Below are positions 1-8,454 of a stretch of DNA of 64,000 bases, piece by piece. Source of the DNA: Candidatus Polarisedimenticolia bacterium (GTDB lineage Bacteria > Acidobacteriota > Polarisedimenticolia > Gp22-AA2); assembly GCA_036001465.1 (NCBI GenBank), contig DASYUH010000099.1:33921-97920 (forward strand), read 5' to 3'. The stretch's first letter is position 1; each line of letters begins with the position of its first letter. The notes beneath the pieces were generated by a model. The model searched no databases and had not been told where the DNA came from. It saw nothing but the letters and a program-made list of their open reading frames with translations. The translations under genes and the position numbers were made by a program.

Positions 1-2
1 GA

Positions 3-896
3 CGCGTGACGCTTCACGGCACGGTGCGCGACGGGAAGGAGAAGGCGCGCGCGGTCGAGGTCGTGAACGCGATCGAGGGCGTGAGCGATGTGAAGGATCT
101 TCTGCACGTCGCGTCGCATACCCAGAACGCGACGATGATGAAGCGCTCCGACGACCTCATCAAGTCGGACGTCCAGAAACGCCTGAAAGCCGCCCGCTCG
201 CTCGACGACAGCAGCATTTCGGTCAAGTCGGTCGACGACGGCGTCGTCCTCCTGACCGGCAGGGCGGCGTCCTACGACGACCACCAGCGTGCCCTGTACT
301 ACGCAGCCGGCCAGCCCGGCGTGCTCCGCGTTGCCTCCGAGATCGACGTCCCCGACACGCTCCCTGACGTGGACTTCCGGGCGGAGGAAGAGATGATGCC
401 CGAGACCGGGAAGCGCAACATCGGCGGCGTCACGAGCGACCTCTGGATCACGTCCGCCACCAAGATGAGACTCGCCGCGGATTCCCGCACGCCAGCGACC
501 GAAATCAACGTCGACAGCCATGACGGGATCGTGACGCTGTTCGGCATGGTCCCCTCTCAGGAGTCGAAGTCCGCGGCTGCCGAGATCGCCCGCGGCGTAT
601 CCGGGGTGAAGCGCGTGGAGAACCGGCTCGAAGTGGTGGCTTCCACGAACCATGATCTGGTCCAGGCGCGCGATGAGGAAATCCAGCAGGGTGTGGAGAA
701 ATCCCTGAACGACCGTGGCGCGCAGGAGAACGCCGACATCGACGTCGAGGTGACGAACGGCGTCGTGCGACTGACCGGCACGGTCTCCACCTGGCAGAGC
801 AACCTCTCGGCCGTCTACCTTGCACGCTCCGTGACCGGGGTCCGATCGGTCCTCAGCGAGCTGAAGGTGGAGACCCGGAACGCCTCCAGGTCATAG
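3..896 (+). CDS. Multi-BON-domain protein, 5' end cut by the window
   Basis: The reading frame is open to the left edge and begins in the second half of a BON domain (VTLHGTVRDG...), so the true start lies outside the window. After this partial copy come about three more BON repeats, near residues 50-115, 145-213 and 225-290 of the visible part. Each ends in the typical G(V/I)V-L-G-V and V--V-(N/S)-L pattern. BON domains bind phospholipid or other envelope surfaces, and tandem copies occur in osmotic-stress proteins of the OsmY type. The signal peptide, if any, is not visible. The stop is 10 bases before the next gene, which suggests co-transcription. A second BON protein lies at the far end of the window (62563-63099). 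Confidence 0.85.
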   Translation, partial: RVTLHGTVRDGKEKARAVEVVNAIEGVSDVKDLLHVASHTQNATMMKRSDDLIKSDVQKRLKAARSLDDSSISVKSVDDGVVLLTGRAASYDDHQRALYYAAGQPGVLRVASEIDVPDTLPDVDFRAEEEMMPETGKRNIGGVTSDLWITSATKMRLAADSRTPATEINVDSHDGIVTLFGMVPSQESKSAAAEIARGVSGVKRVENRLEVVASTNHDLVQARDEEIQQGVEKSLNDRGAQENADIDVEVTNGVVRLTGTVSTWQSNLSAVYLARSVTGVRSVLSELKVETRNASRS

Positions 897-906
897 AACC
901 CACACA

Positions 907-2055
907 GTGAACCACGACGGCGCTGCTGCTCATTCCGGAATCGACAAACCCGAGACCGTCTCACGGAAACCCGTCGACATCCGATCCCTTTCTGAGGCTG
1001 TGATCGCCGGCATCGGCGTGGTGCTGTTCCTGCGATTCGCTCAGGAGGTGTTCGTCCCCCTCGCCGTCGGCGTGCTGATCAGCTATGCGCTCGAGCCGAT
1101 CGTCGCCTGGCTCAAGAAATGCTCCATCCCTCGGGCCCTCGGAGCCGCCGTCCTGCTTGCCGCTCTGGTCGGCGGCGCCGGTTTCGCGGCATTCCGGCTG
1201 CTCGATGATGCCGTGGCCGTCGTCGAGAAGCTGCCGGCAGCAGCGAAGAAGCTCGGCGAGTCCGTGAAACTGACCCGGGGCGATGGACAGGGCCTGATGC
1301 AGAAGATGCAGGACGTCGCGACCGAGATGGAGAACACGACCACGGAGGCGGTCGGCCCCGACGCGATCCGGAAGGGCGTCACGCGCGTGCAGGTGGAGGA
1401 CAAGCCGATTAATGTGGGTGACTATCTCTGGCAGGGCGGCTCGGGGATCATTTCTGTGGGCAGCGAGATCGTCCTGGTCCTGTTCCTCGTTTATTTCATC
1501 CTGATCACCGGCGATCTCTTCACGCGGAAGATGATGAAGATCGCGGGTCCATCCGTCCTGAGCCGGAAGGTCACGGCACAGATCCTCGACGAGATCGACA
1601 CGCAGATCGCGCGGTACATGCTCATCCAGGTGATGACGTCGCTTATCGTCGGCGTCGTTTCGGGCATCGCGTTCTGGATGATGGGCCTCGAGCAGGCCCC
1701 CATCTGGGGGATCGCCGTGGGGCTGCTCGACACGATCCCTTACTTCGGTCCCGCGATCGCCATGGCAGGCCTCTTCACGATCGGCTTCCTCCAGTTCGGC
1801 ACGATCCTGATGGGCCTCTATCTCGCGGGACTGGCATTTCTCATCATGAGCCTCGAAGGGCTCCTCCTGACACCCTGGCTCACCATGCGGGCGGTGCGCA
1901 TGAATGGCGTCGCTCTGTTCCTGGGGCTGATGTTCTGGGGGTGGATGTGGGGAGTGTGGGGCCTGCTGCTCGCCGTGCCGATGATGGTCATGATCAAGTC
2001 GATCAGCGATCGCATCGAGGACCTGAAGCCTGTCGGCGAGCTGCTCGGCACTTGA
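907..2055 (+). CDS. AI-2E family (PerM-type) transporter
   Basis: This 382-residue integral membrane protein has the hydrophobicity pattern of the AI-2E/PerM family. There is a pair of membrane segments at about residues 28-60, another near 70-95, a long soluble stretch at about 100-170, and then five or so further segments to the C terminus. The conserved P-Y-F-GP motif (IPYFGPAIA) lies near residue 280. Family members have been linked to autoinducer-2 uptake or to ion export, and many have unknown substrates, so no substrate is assigned. The start is a GTG eleven bases after the BON gene. Length is normal for the family (about 350 residues). Confidence 0.88.
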   Translation: MNHDGAAAHSGIDKPETVSRKPVDIRSLSEAVIAGIGVVLFLRFAQEVFVPLAVGVLISYALEPIVAWLKKCSIPRALGAAVLLAALVGGAGFAAFRLLDDAVAVVEKLPAAAKKLGESVKLTRGDGQGLMQKMQDVATEMENTTTEAVGPDAIRKGVTRVQVEDKPINVGDYLWQGGSGIISVGSEIVLVLFLVYFILITGDLFTRKMMKIAGPSVLSRKVTAQILDEIDTQIARYMLIQVMTSLIVGVVSGIAFWMMGLEQAPIWGIAVGLLDTIPYFGPAIAMAGLFTIGFLQFGTILMGLYLAGLAFLIMSLEGLLLTPWLTMRAVRMNGVALFLGLMFWGWMWGVWGLLLAVPMMVMIKSISDRIEDLKPVGELLGT

Positions 2056-2099
2056 ACAGGGCTCAATTTGCAACACCGTAAGGAAACAAGGAGAACACG

Positions 2100-2849
2100 A
2101 TGAACAAGCGGCTTCCGGCTCTGGTCCTCTTCGCCTGCATGCTGGTCATGCTCGGGACCGCCCCGTCGACGGCGTTTGAGAAGATCGATCCGGGAATCTA
2201 CCGGGTCGATTGGAAGACGATCGACGACCTCCTGACCATCCGCAGCCAGGCCGACCTGAACATCCTCGTCCTCGAGGACAACAACACGAAAAACATCTCC
2301 GATGCGCACATGAAACTGCTGCGGCAGTGGGTGGAATCCGGAGGCTTTCTCTGGGTGGCAGGAGACGGCCTCAAGAGCTCTCTGGCGCAGACCGTCGCAC
2401 CGTTCCGATCCGAGGCCTTCGACTTCGTCAGGTCCTCCAGCGGCAATCGCGGCGGCGAGCTCATCGTCAAGGGACTCTCGCCCCGCATGACGATCGCGGA
2501 CCACGCACTCACCGCAGGAGTGAGCCAGCTTTACCTCTTCGCCCGAAGCAGGTTTGACGGCACCGAGCGGGCCGACCCGCTCGTTCAGATGGGCGACAGC
2601 GCCGGGAACAGCGGCTGGGTCCTGGTGGCGGTCCCGGTCGGGCGGGGCTTCATGATTCTGGACGGGACGGCGCGCAAGGGACATTGGCTCTTCCGGAGGT
2701 TGAAGGGGTTCAACGAGGATCATCCCAACAGCCTCAAGCAGGAATCGGTCTGGAACAGTTACGACTGGGAGAGATTGCGGCTCAACGCGCTGGACCACGC
2801 CCGCCAGGCGCTGGCCACGGGCGAAGGGGGCATGCCGACCGGCTTCTGA
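2100..2849 (+). CDS. Secreted protein of unknown function (possible glutamine-amidotransferase-like fold)
   Basis: The 249-residue product begins with a clear signal peptide (MNKRLPALVLF...STAF, cleavage near residue 25). A stretch at about residues 55-85 (NILVLEDNN, then LRQWVESGGFLWVAGDG) resembles the Rossmann-like core seen in DUF4159/DUF4350-type or GATase-like proteins, where an open ORF-like 'row of glycine' loop follows a strand. I see no catalytic Cys-His pair, so enzymatic activity cannot be claimed. A good ribosome-binding site (AAGGAG) precedes the ATG. It follows the AI-2E gene by 44 bases and may share its transcript. Confidence 0.6.
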   Translation: MNKRLPALVLFACMLVMLGTAPSTAFEKIDPGIYRVDWKTIDDLLTIRSQADLNILVLEDNNTKNISDAHMKLLRQWVESGGFLWVAGDGLKSSLAQTVAPFRSEAFDFVRSSSGNRGGELIVKGLSPRMTIADHALTAGVSQLYLFARSRFDGTERADPLVQMGDSAGNSGWVLVAVPVGRGFMILDGTARKGHWLFRRLKGFNEDHPNSLKQESVWNSYDWERLRLNALDHARQALATGEGGMPTGF

Positions 2850-3062
2850 GGACTGCGGCCGCTCGTCAGGGATTCTCACCCGCAGATTCAGGCGGGCTCC
2901 GATATCCGGCCGCCCTGCCACGTGCGAAGGTGTGACGGGCATCGACCAGGCGGGGCCTGGGTCGCCTCAGGAGCAGGCGCCACCGCCCGCCTTGCGGTCT
3001 TTGTCCAGTCAGCAGGCAGGATCGTCGTAGTGGGAAGCTTCAATGATCAGAGGAGGTATCCA

Positions 3063-3731
3063 ATGAAGGTGATTCATCTGATGGCAGGTGTCGTTGCGGT
3101 GGTCCTGTTGGCCGGGTGTGCGGGAGTGGACCACGCGCAGGATGCGTCCAACCAGCCCGGCACGACCGGGAATCGTCCTTCGTCGGGAACGACGCAGACG
3201 CACATGGTCGGCATCCCGGCCGGCACCGAGCTGACGTTGGCGCTCGACTCGACGCTGAGCTCCGAGACCAGCCAGGCCGGAGATACTTTCACTGCGACGG
3301 TGGTGGAGCCGATCGTGGTGGAGAACCGCGAAGTGATCCCCGCAGGCAGCACGATCGAAGGGAAGATCACGGATGCGACCCCGGCCAAGAGAGGAGCCGG
3401 CCAGGCGACTCTTGGATTGTCATTCAGCACCCTCAGGCTCGCAAGCGGGTACCGCACCGACATCGTGGGCAGCTTCCAGGAAATCAGCGCGTCCAAGAAG
3501 GGCCGCAACGCGGCGGTCATCGGAGGGTCCGCGGCCGGCGGGGCGTTGCTCGGGCGCATCCTGGGCAAGGACACGCGCAGCACGGTGATCGGCGCCATCA
3601 TCGGCGGCGGCATCGGAACGGCCGTGCTGGTCGGCAAGGAGCGGGAGCAGGCGTCCCTTCCGTCCGACACACCGTTCGGGATCCGGCTCGAACAGGCGAT
3701 TCAGGTCCCTCACACGGGTTCCCGCGCGTAG
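3063..3731 (+). CDS. Lipoprotein with glycine-zipper segments
   Basis: The start is the ATG at 3063, preceded by a perfect AGAGGAGG ribosome-binding site; the longer open frame upstream has no such signal. The 222-residue product has a lipobox (LLAGCAG, Cys near residue 18), so it is predicted to be lipidated and anchored in the envelope. The middle (about residues 50-140) is a beta-rich domain with the sequence VGIPAGTELTLALDSTLSS. This kind of start is common in periplasmic proteins annotated as glycine-zipper or BON-neighbour lipoproteins. Two Gly-rich hydrophobic segments (GGSAAGGALLG and IGAIIGGGIGTA) follow at about residues 155-190. The precise role is unknown; the neighbours suggest envelope stress. 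Confidence 0.7.
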   Translation: MKVIHLMAGVVAVVLLAGCAGVDHAQDASNQPGTTGNRPSSGTTQTHMVGIPAGTELTLALDSTLSSETSQAGDTFTATVVEPIVVENREVIPAGSTIEGKITDATPAKRGAGQATLGLSFSTLRLASGYRTDIVGSFQEISASKKGRNAAVIGGSAAGGALLGRILGKDTRSTVIGAIIGGGIGTAVLVGKEREQASLPSDTPFGIRLEQAIQVPHTGSRA

Positions 3732-3759
3732 TCACTCATACATCGATCGGAGGAATGCC

Positions 3760-4245
3760 ATGAAACAAGCTGCTGCCGTCTCTCTGTTGGTGTTCTCCTT
3801 CGTTCTGCTCTCGGCCGGGGCTCCTACCTCCCCGCTCGCCGCGAAGAAGCAGAAGCAGGAGCACAACAACAACGACAAGCTCGTGGAGTGCACGATGAAC
3901 TTCGACCTGAAGAGCTGGTCCGCCTTCTACAAGTCATCGAAGGGGGATGGGACCATCCACTGCGACAATGGACAGACTGCGAAGGTGTCGATAAAGGCCA
4001 AAGGCGGCGGCATCACCTTCGGCAAATCCGACGTCATCAACGGCACCGGAAACTTCACGGGCGTTCGCAGGATCAACGAGCTTTTCGGGTCGTACGCCCA
4101 GTCCGAGGTCCACGCCGGTGCGGGCAAGTCGGCCGCCGCGCAGGCTCTCACGAAGGGGGAGATCTCCCTGGCGCTCAGCGGGACGGGCCATGGCGTCGAC
4201 GTCGGCTTCGCCTTCGGGAAATTCACCATCACGCCGGCGAAGTGA
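3760..4245 (+). CDS. Small secreted protein, family not certain
   Basis: The 161-residue product has a signal peptide of about 27 residues (MKQAAAVSLLVFSFVLL...) followed by a short Lys/Asn-rich linker and a compact, Gly- and Ser-rich domain with two cysteines (near residues 46 and 68). The order of motifs (VECTMNF, then HCDNGQTAKV, then LSGTGHGVDVGF) resembles small periplasmic DUF992-like proteins, but I cannot confirm the family by eye. A GGAGG site six bases before the ATG supports the start. It is the last gene of the short plus-strand run that ends at the hairpin 4273-4315. Confidence 0.55.
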   Translation: MKQAAAVSLLVFSFVLLSAGAPTSPLAAKKQKQEHNNNDKLVECTMNFDLKSWSAFYKSSKGDGTIHCDNGQTAKVSIKAKGGGITFGKSDVINGTGNFTGVRRINELFGSYAQSEVHAGAGKSAAAQALTKGEISLALSGTGHGVDVGFAFGKFTITPAK

Positions 4246-4272
4246 GCGGATCGGCCTGACACTGTCGCTTTG

Positions 4273-4315
4273 ACTGAGCGGGAGGTCGCCCGGGCCGGGC
4301 GGTCTCCCGCTCAGT
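4273..4315. terminator. Hairpin between convergent genes (probable bidirectional terminator)
   Basis: Perfect 12-base inverted arms (ACTGAGCGGGAG at 4273-4284 and its complement at 4304-4315) enclose a GC-rich loop. The element lies between the end of the small secreted-protein gene (4245) and the end of the minus-strand kinase gene (4388). The tract after the hairpin is T-rich only in part (TTCGATTT), so termination is likely but not certain. Confidence 0.7.
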
Positions 4316-4387
4316 TCGATTTCCCCAGTTATTCAAGAAGCGTGCTGAGATCCTCCGCGTGCTCCCCCTCCATGGCGAGGATCAATC

Positions 4388-7300
4388 TCATCGACTCTTT
4401 GGGGGGAGGGGCACCCGCACGTCGATCTGGGTGCCATGTCCCGCCCGGGACTTCACCTGAAAGGTGCCATGAACCAGCCTCACCCTCTCGTTCATGCTGA
4501 GGAGGCCTAACCCCTCTCCCGTCCGGCTCGGGCGGGCATCGAACCCTTTGCCGCGATCATGGATCGAGAGGTGCAGGATACCGCCGGCCGTCTTGAGATT
4601 GACACCGACGGATTTGGCGCCGGAATGCCTGGCCACATTGCGAAGGCTTTCCTGTGTCACACGGTACAGGCACAGGGCGACCTCCTCCTGCAGCGAGGGG
4701 GGCTCCTTCTGGGCGCTGAACTTGACATCGATCCCTTCCCTCCCCGAAAACTCGACGCAGAACGATTGCAGGGCCGCCCTCAGCCCGAGGTGGGTGAGGA
4801 TCGCAGGATGAAGGTCGTAGGCCAGGCGCCTGACCTCCTCGACAATCTCCCCGAGGTGCTCCTGGTGTGCCTCGAATCCTGCCCTTGCGGGTGCGCCTGC
4901 CGGAGCCAGCTTGGCGAGACCCGCCGATCCGAGCTGAAGAGCCGACAGCCTCTGGCTCAAATCATCGTGCAGCTCCCTGGCCACGCGCTTCCGCTCGTCT
5001 TCCTGGGCCCTGATCAGGCGCCCTGCGAGGATTCTCAGCTCGGCGCGGCTCGAACGGAGATCCTGCTTGCTCTCCCGGAGCGACGACTCGGCCCGCAGGC
5101 GACCCTTCTGCACGGAGTCGTGAGCCGCGACCAGGCGCCGCTCGGTGAGCCTGAACCTTGTGATGTCCTTCATGGTGAGCAGGACGATCTTTCCATGGTC
5201 CTCGTGGAGATCGAACTGCCGGGCGTCGACCGCCATGATCGTGGGCGTCGAGCCGCGGATCTCGAACTCGATTTCGAAGTCCCTGGTCCGCGCCTGGCCC
5301 GCGACGGTGTCCTCCAGCATGCTCTTGAAAGCCGGGGAGCGAAACCCGCTCGGCTCCAGCTCGTAGACGAGCCGATTCTCTATCGCCGCGCGCGACATAT
5401 GGAAGGTCTTGAGGAACGAGTCGTTCGCGATCAGCACGCGCCGGTCTCCGCCCAGAACCATCAAGGGCTCCTGCACGGCTTCCACGATCGTCCTGCTGAA
5501 ATTCCTGGAGCGCTCCACCTCCTGGAGGCTTCGCTTTATCCTGTCGATTTCGAACAGCACCAGGACGAGCCCATCGATCCGGTCGTCCTCGGTCCGGTAA
5601 GGACGCAGCCGCATCGAATACCAGACATCCGACCGATCCTGAACCTCGATCTCTTTGGCCGCCAGGCTCTTGAGCACTTCGGCGGCCACACCATCCAGAT
5701 TGGGGAGCCTGAGGGTGTGCCGGATCTCGGAGATGTGCCGCCCGATATCCGCGGCCGTCAGGCCCAGCACCTTGTCGGCCGCGACGGTGGATCGCCGCAA
5801 CAGCAGATCGCCGGTCAGCATCAGGATCGGCACGTTGACGCTCGTGACCAGGTTGGTCAAATCGTTGCTGAGATCCGTCAGGTCTCGATTTCGAATCGCG
5901 AGCTGGTCGTTGACCGTCGTCAGCTCTTCGTTGGTCGACTCCAGCTCTTCATGCGAGGTCTGGAGCTCTTCGTTGGCGCTCTGGAGCTCCTCCATGCTCG
6001 ACATGAGCTCTTCGTTCGCCGACTTGAGCTCCTCCTCGGCGGTCTGCCGGCTGTCCATCAGCAAGCGCAGGTGCTCCTGACTGTCGGCCAGCTCGTTCCT
6101 CAGCCGGATCACGTCGCGTCCGTTCCCCCGTTCTCCCGACCTGACCCTCATGCCCGCCGCCCCGCTCGAGTCCTGAGCGTCGGCGGCCGGAGGGACGACT
6201 GTCCCGAAGAGGACCAGGAGGCGATCGTTCTGCTCCGAACGGGCGGTCATGGGAATGATCTCGAGTGTGGGCCCCATGGGCTCTTCGTGGCCACGCCTGA
6301 CCGGCCGCCCCTGCTTCCGGACAGGAGCGCCTGTCCTCCTGGCCAGATCGATCGCCGCGGACAGCTGGGGGGCGAGGTCTCGCCTGACCAGCCGGAGGAG
6401 GTTGAGGTTGGCCGTTCCAGAGGCGAGCCGCACGTACGGGTGGGTGTCTCCCAGGATCTCGAGGATATCCATCTTGTCGTTGATGACGACGCCCGCGGGA
6501 GCGTACCTCTCCATGATGAGTCGATTCGCCTCCTCCCGGACGCTCATCTCGCTCCGGGCCTGATGCTGTTCCCTGCCGGCCGCCCGGGCCGCAGGGCTCG
6601 GGGCAGGTCCCGCCAGCCGGGCGGCGAATCCAGTCCCTTGCATGGCGGGAAACGGCTTCTTGCTGTAGATCCTGTGCTTCATGTCCATCGGGGCGAACAG
6701 GTCGGAAGTACTCTCGAGCGTTTCGGCCTTCCCTAGAAGCAGGCAGCCGTCCGACCTGAGGGCGTAATGGAAAATCGGCAGGATCGCGTCCTGCTGGGTC
6801 TTCCCCATGTAGATCAGGACATTGCGGCAGCTCACAAGGTCGACCTTGGAGAAGGGCGGATCCTTGGTGATGTCCTGCCTGGCGAACACGCAGGCCTCCC
6901 GGACTCGCTGGCCGATCTTGTACTCTTCACCCATCTTGACGAAGAAGCGCCGCAGGCGTGAAGGCGACACCGAGCTCGCGATGCCCGCCGGGTAGATCCC
7001 CTTGCGGGCCACGGCGATGGCCCTCTCGCTCAGGTCGGTCGCGAAGATCTGGATCGGGTTGCGGACGCGCAGTCGGCCCGTGATCTCGAAGAGGAGCATG
7101 GCGATCGAGTACACCTCCTCGCCGGTGGAGCAGCCGGGCACCCACACGCGGAACGGCTCCTTGGGCGGTTTTCTCTTCACCATCGCGGGGAGGATCGTGG
7201 TCCTCAATCTCTCGAAGGTCTTCGTGTCCCGGAAGAATTCGGTGACTTTGATCAGCAGGTCCTCGTACAGGGCATCCACTTCAGAGGAATCCTGGCGCAG

Positions 7301-8173
7301 GAGTCTGGCGTAGTCGACGACATTCCGGATCTTGCTGAGGGCCATGCGGCGGAGGAGGCGGCGCTGGACGGTGGCCTCCTTGTAGGTGGAGAAATCGGCT
7401 CCGGTTCTTTCGCGCAGGAGGGCGAAGATTTCCGCCAGCCCTCCTTCCGATGTTTTCGGGGTCGGCAGACGCTCGGCAGCGCGGGCGATCGACTCGGGAC
7501 TCCGGGCGATCCGCGCCAGCATGGCGGCGATCTCGTGCGGCGGAAGGACAAAGTCCGCGACCTTGGCTTTGATCGCGTTGCGGGGCATGCCGTCGTACTT
7601 GGCCGTGCCGGGATCCTGGGCGAGGGTGATGCCCCCTTCCCTTTTGATCGCCGCAAGCCCAACCGTCCCGTCCGAAGCGGTCCCGGAGAGGATCACTCCG
7701 ATCGCCCTGTGCTTCCGATCCCGTGCCAGCGACTCCATAAAATGATCGATGGGGAGATTTTCGGCCGGCGCCTGCAGACGGCGAGAGAGCGACAGGACGC
7801 ATTTGTCGACGGTCATCCTGGCATTACGCGGGATCACGTAGACATGATCCGGCTCGAGGAGCATCCGGTGCTTCGCCTCCAGGACTGGCATGGAAGTCAC
7901 CCGGGCAAGTAGGGAGGTCAGGATGCTCTCGTGCTTTGGATCCAGGTGCGAGACAAACACGAAGGACATCCCGGTATCGGCCGGGAGGTTCTCCAGTACC
8001 GCCGAAAAAGCCTCCAGACCGCCTGCGGAGGCTCCGACCCCGACGACGGCGCAGTTCACATGATGGTCCGCCGGCTTGCGGGGCGTCCGTGACCTGACCG
8101 CGAGGTCGGAAGAGGCCCTTCCTGCGGCTCCGCGGGTCCGTCTCCGGTTCGGCGTTCTAGCCTTTCTAACCAA
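4388..8173 (-). CDS. CheB-CheR-PAS-PAS hybrid sensor histidine kinase (HisKA_3 type)
   Basis: This very large protein (about 1,260 residues from the TTG at 8173) joins several signalling modules. A CheB-type methylesterase domain comes first, with the GASAGG serine, the SHLDPKH histidine and the SGTASDGT aspartate. A CheR methyltransferase follows, with the VPGCSTGEEVYS SAM-binding loop and SCRNVLIYM. A long coiled coil comes next, rich in SANEEL/STNEEL repeats, then two PAS domains. A HisKA_3 dimerisation domain carries the phospho-acceptor His in ARELHDDLSQ, and a HATPase_c domain ends the protein (GKGFDARP, GLGLLSM). CheB/CheR fusions normally lack a receiver, as here. The open frame extends to an ATG at 8278, but that extra part is Arg-rich, holds the palindrome 8234-8250, and has no ribosome site; a GTG at 8059 exactly at the CheB domain is another option. 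HisKA_3 kinases usually phosphorylate NarL-type regulators. No receiver gene is adjacent; the nearest candidate is at 38529. Confidence 0.9.
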   Translation of the reverse strand: MVRKARTPNRRRTRGAAGRASSDLAVRSRTPRKPADHHVNCAVVGVGASAGGLEAFSAVLENLPADTGMSFVFVSHLDPKHESILTSLLARVTSMPVLEAKHRMLLEPDHVYVIPRNARMTVDKCVLSLSRRLQAPAENLPIDHFMESLARDRKHRAIGVILSGTASDGTVGLAAIKREGGITLAQDPGTAKYDGMPRNAIKAKVADFVLPPHEIAAMLARIARSPESIARAAERLPTPKTSEGGLAEIFALLRERTGADFSTYKEATVQRRLLRRMALSKIRNVVDYARLLRQDSSEVDALYEDLLIKVTEFFRDTKTFERLRTTILPAMVKRKPPKEPFRVWVPGCSTGEEVYSIAMLLFEITGRLRVRNPIQIFATDLSERAIAVARKGIYPAGIASSVSPSRLRRFFVKMGEEYKIGQRVREACVFARQDITKDPPFSKVDLVSCRNVLIYMGKTQQDAILPIFHYALRSDGCLLLGKAETLESTSDLFAPMDMKHRIYSKKPFPAMQGTGFAARLAGPAPSPAARAAGREQHQARSEMSVREEANRLIMERYAPAGVVINDKMDILEILGDTHPYVRLASGTANLNLLRLVRRDLAPQLSAAIDLARRTGAPVRKQGRPVRRGHEEPMGPTLEIIPMTARSEQNDRLLVLFGTVVPPAADAQDSSGAAGMRVRSGERGNGRDVIRLRNELADSQEHLRLLMDSRQTAEEELKSANEELMSSMEELQSANEELQTSHEELESTNEELTTVNDQLAIRNRDLTDLSNDLTNLVTSVNVPILMLTGDLLLRRSTVAADKVLGLTAADIGRHISEIRHTLRLPNLDGVAAEVLKSLAAKEIEVQDRSDVWYSMRLRPYRTEDDRIDGLVLVLFEIDRIKRSLQEVERSRNFSRTIVEAVQEPLMVLGGDRRVLIANDSFLKTFHMSRAAIENRLVYELEPSGFRSPAFKSMLEDTVAGQARTRDFEIEFEIRGSTPTIMAVDARQFDLHEDHGKIVLLTMKDITRFRLTERRLVAAHDSVQKGRLRAESSLRESKQDLRSSRAELRILAGRLIRAQEDERKRVARELHDDLSQRLSALQLGSAGLAKLAPAGAPARAGFEAHQEHLGEIVEEVRRLAYDLHPAILTHLGLRAALQSFCVEFSGREGIDVKFSAQKEPPSLQEEVALCLYRVTQESLRNVARHSGAKSVGVNLKTAGGILHLSIHDRGKGFDARPSRTGEGLGLLSMNERVRLVHGTFQVKSRAGHGTQIDVRVPLPPKSR

Positions 8174-8233
8174 TGATCCGCCCGCTCCCGAGGGTGAGTC
8201 CGCTAGCCTACCACCAAGTGGTGAAAATCCGTT

Positions 8234-8250
8234 GTCAGGACGCTCCTGAC
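8234..8250. promoter_or_regulatory. Palindrome GTCAGG-N5-CCTGAC, copy 1
   Basis: The sequence reads GTCAGGACGCTCCTGAC, a perfect 7-base inverted repeat around CGC. It lies between the divergent kinase gene (start about 8173 or 8059) and the NusG-like gene at the head of the EPS operon (8455). The same 6-5-6 pattern recurs at 38341-38357 and, with one mismatch, at 53975-53991. The size and symmetry fit a dimeric regulator's operator. The binding protein is not known. Confidence 0.6.
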
Positions 8251-8454
8251 GTCGTGTCGGAAACCCCGTGCCGCGCATTCAGGGGCTGCCGAATTGTTCC
8301 GATTTGCCGGCCGGAGTAAAACCATCACGTCGAGCACCACCGTCCTGTCCGTGAACCAACCACCCTGGTCGTTCCGCCCCGGGAGTCGAGGCGGGGACGA
8401 AGGGGGCGAAGCCCGCCGCGAGTGCGGCGATTTCAGGAGGTGGAGGCCTTTCTC

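Noticed and set aside
961..2076. Minus-strand 371-residue open frame
   Set aside because: It mirrors the AI-2E permease gene and has low-complexity, charged residue content typical of an antisense frame in GC-rich DNA.
4559..6736. Plus-strand 725-residue open frame
   Set aside because: It is the antisense shadow of the CheB/CheR kinase gene; no domain or ribosome site supports it.
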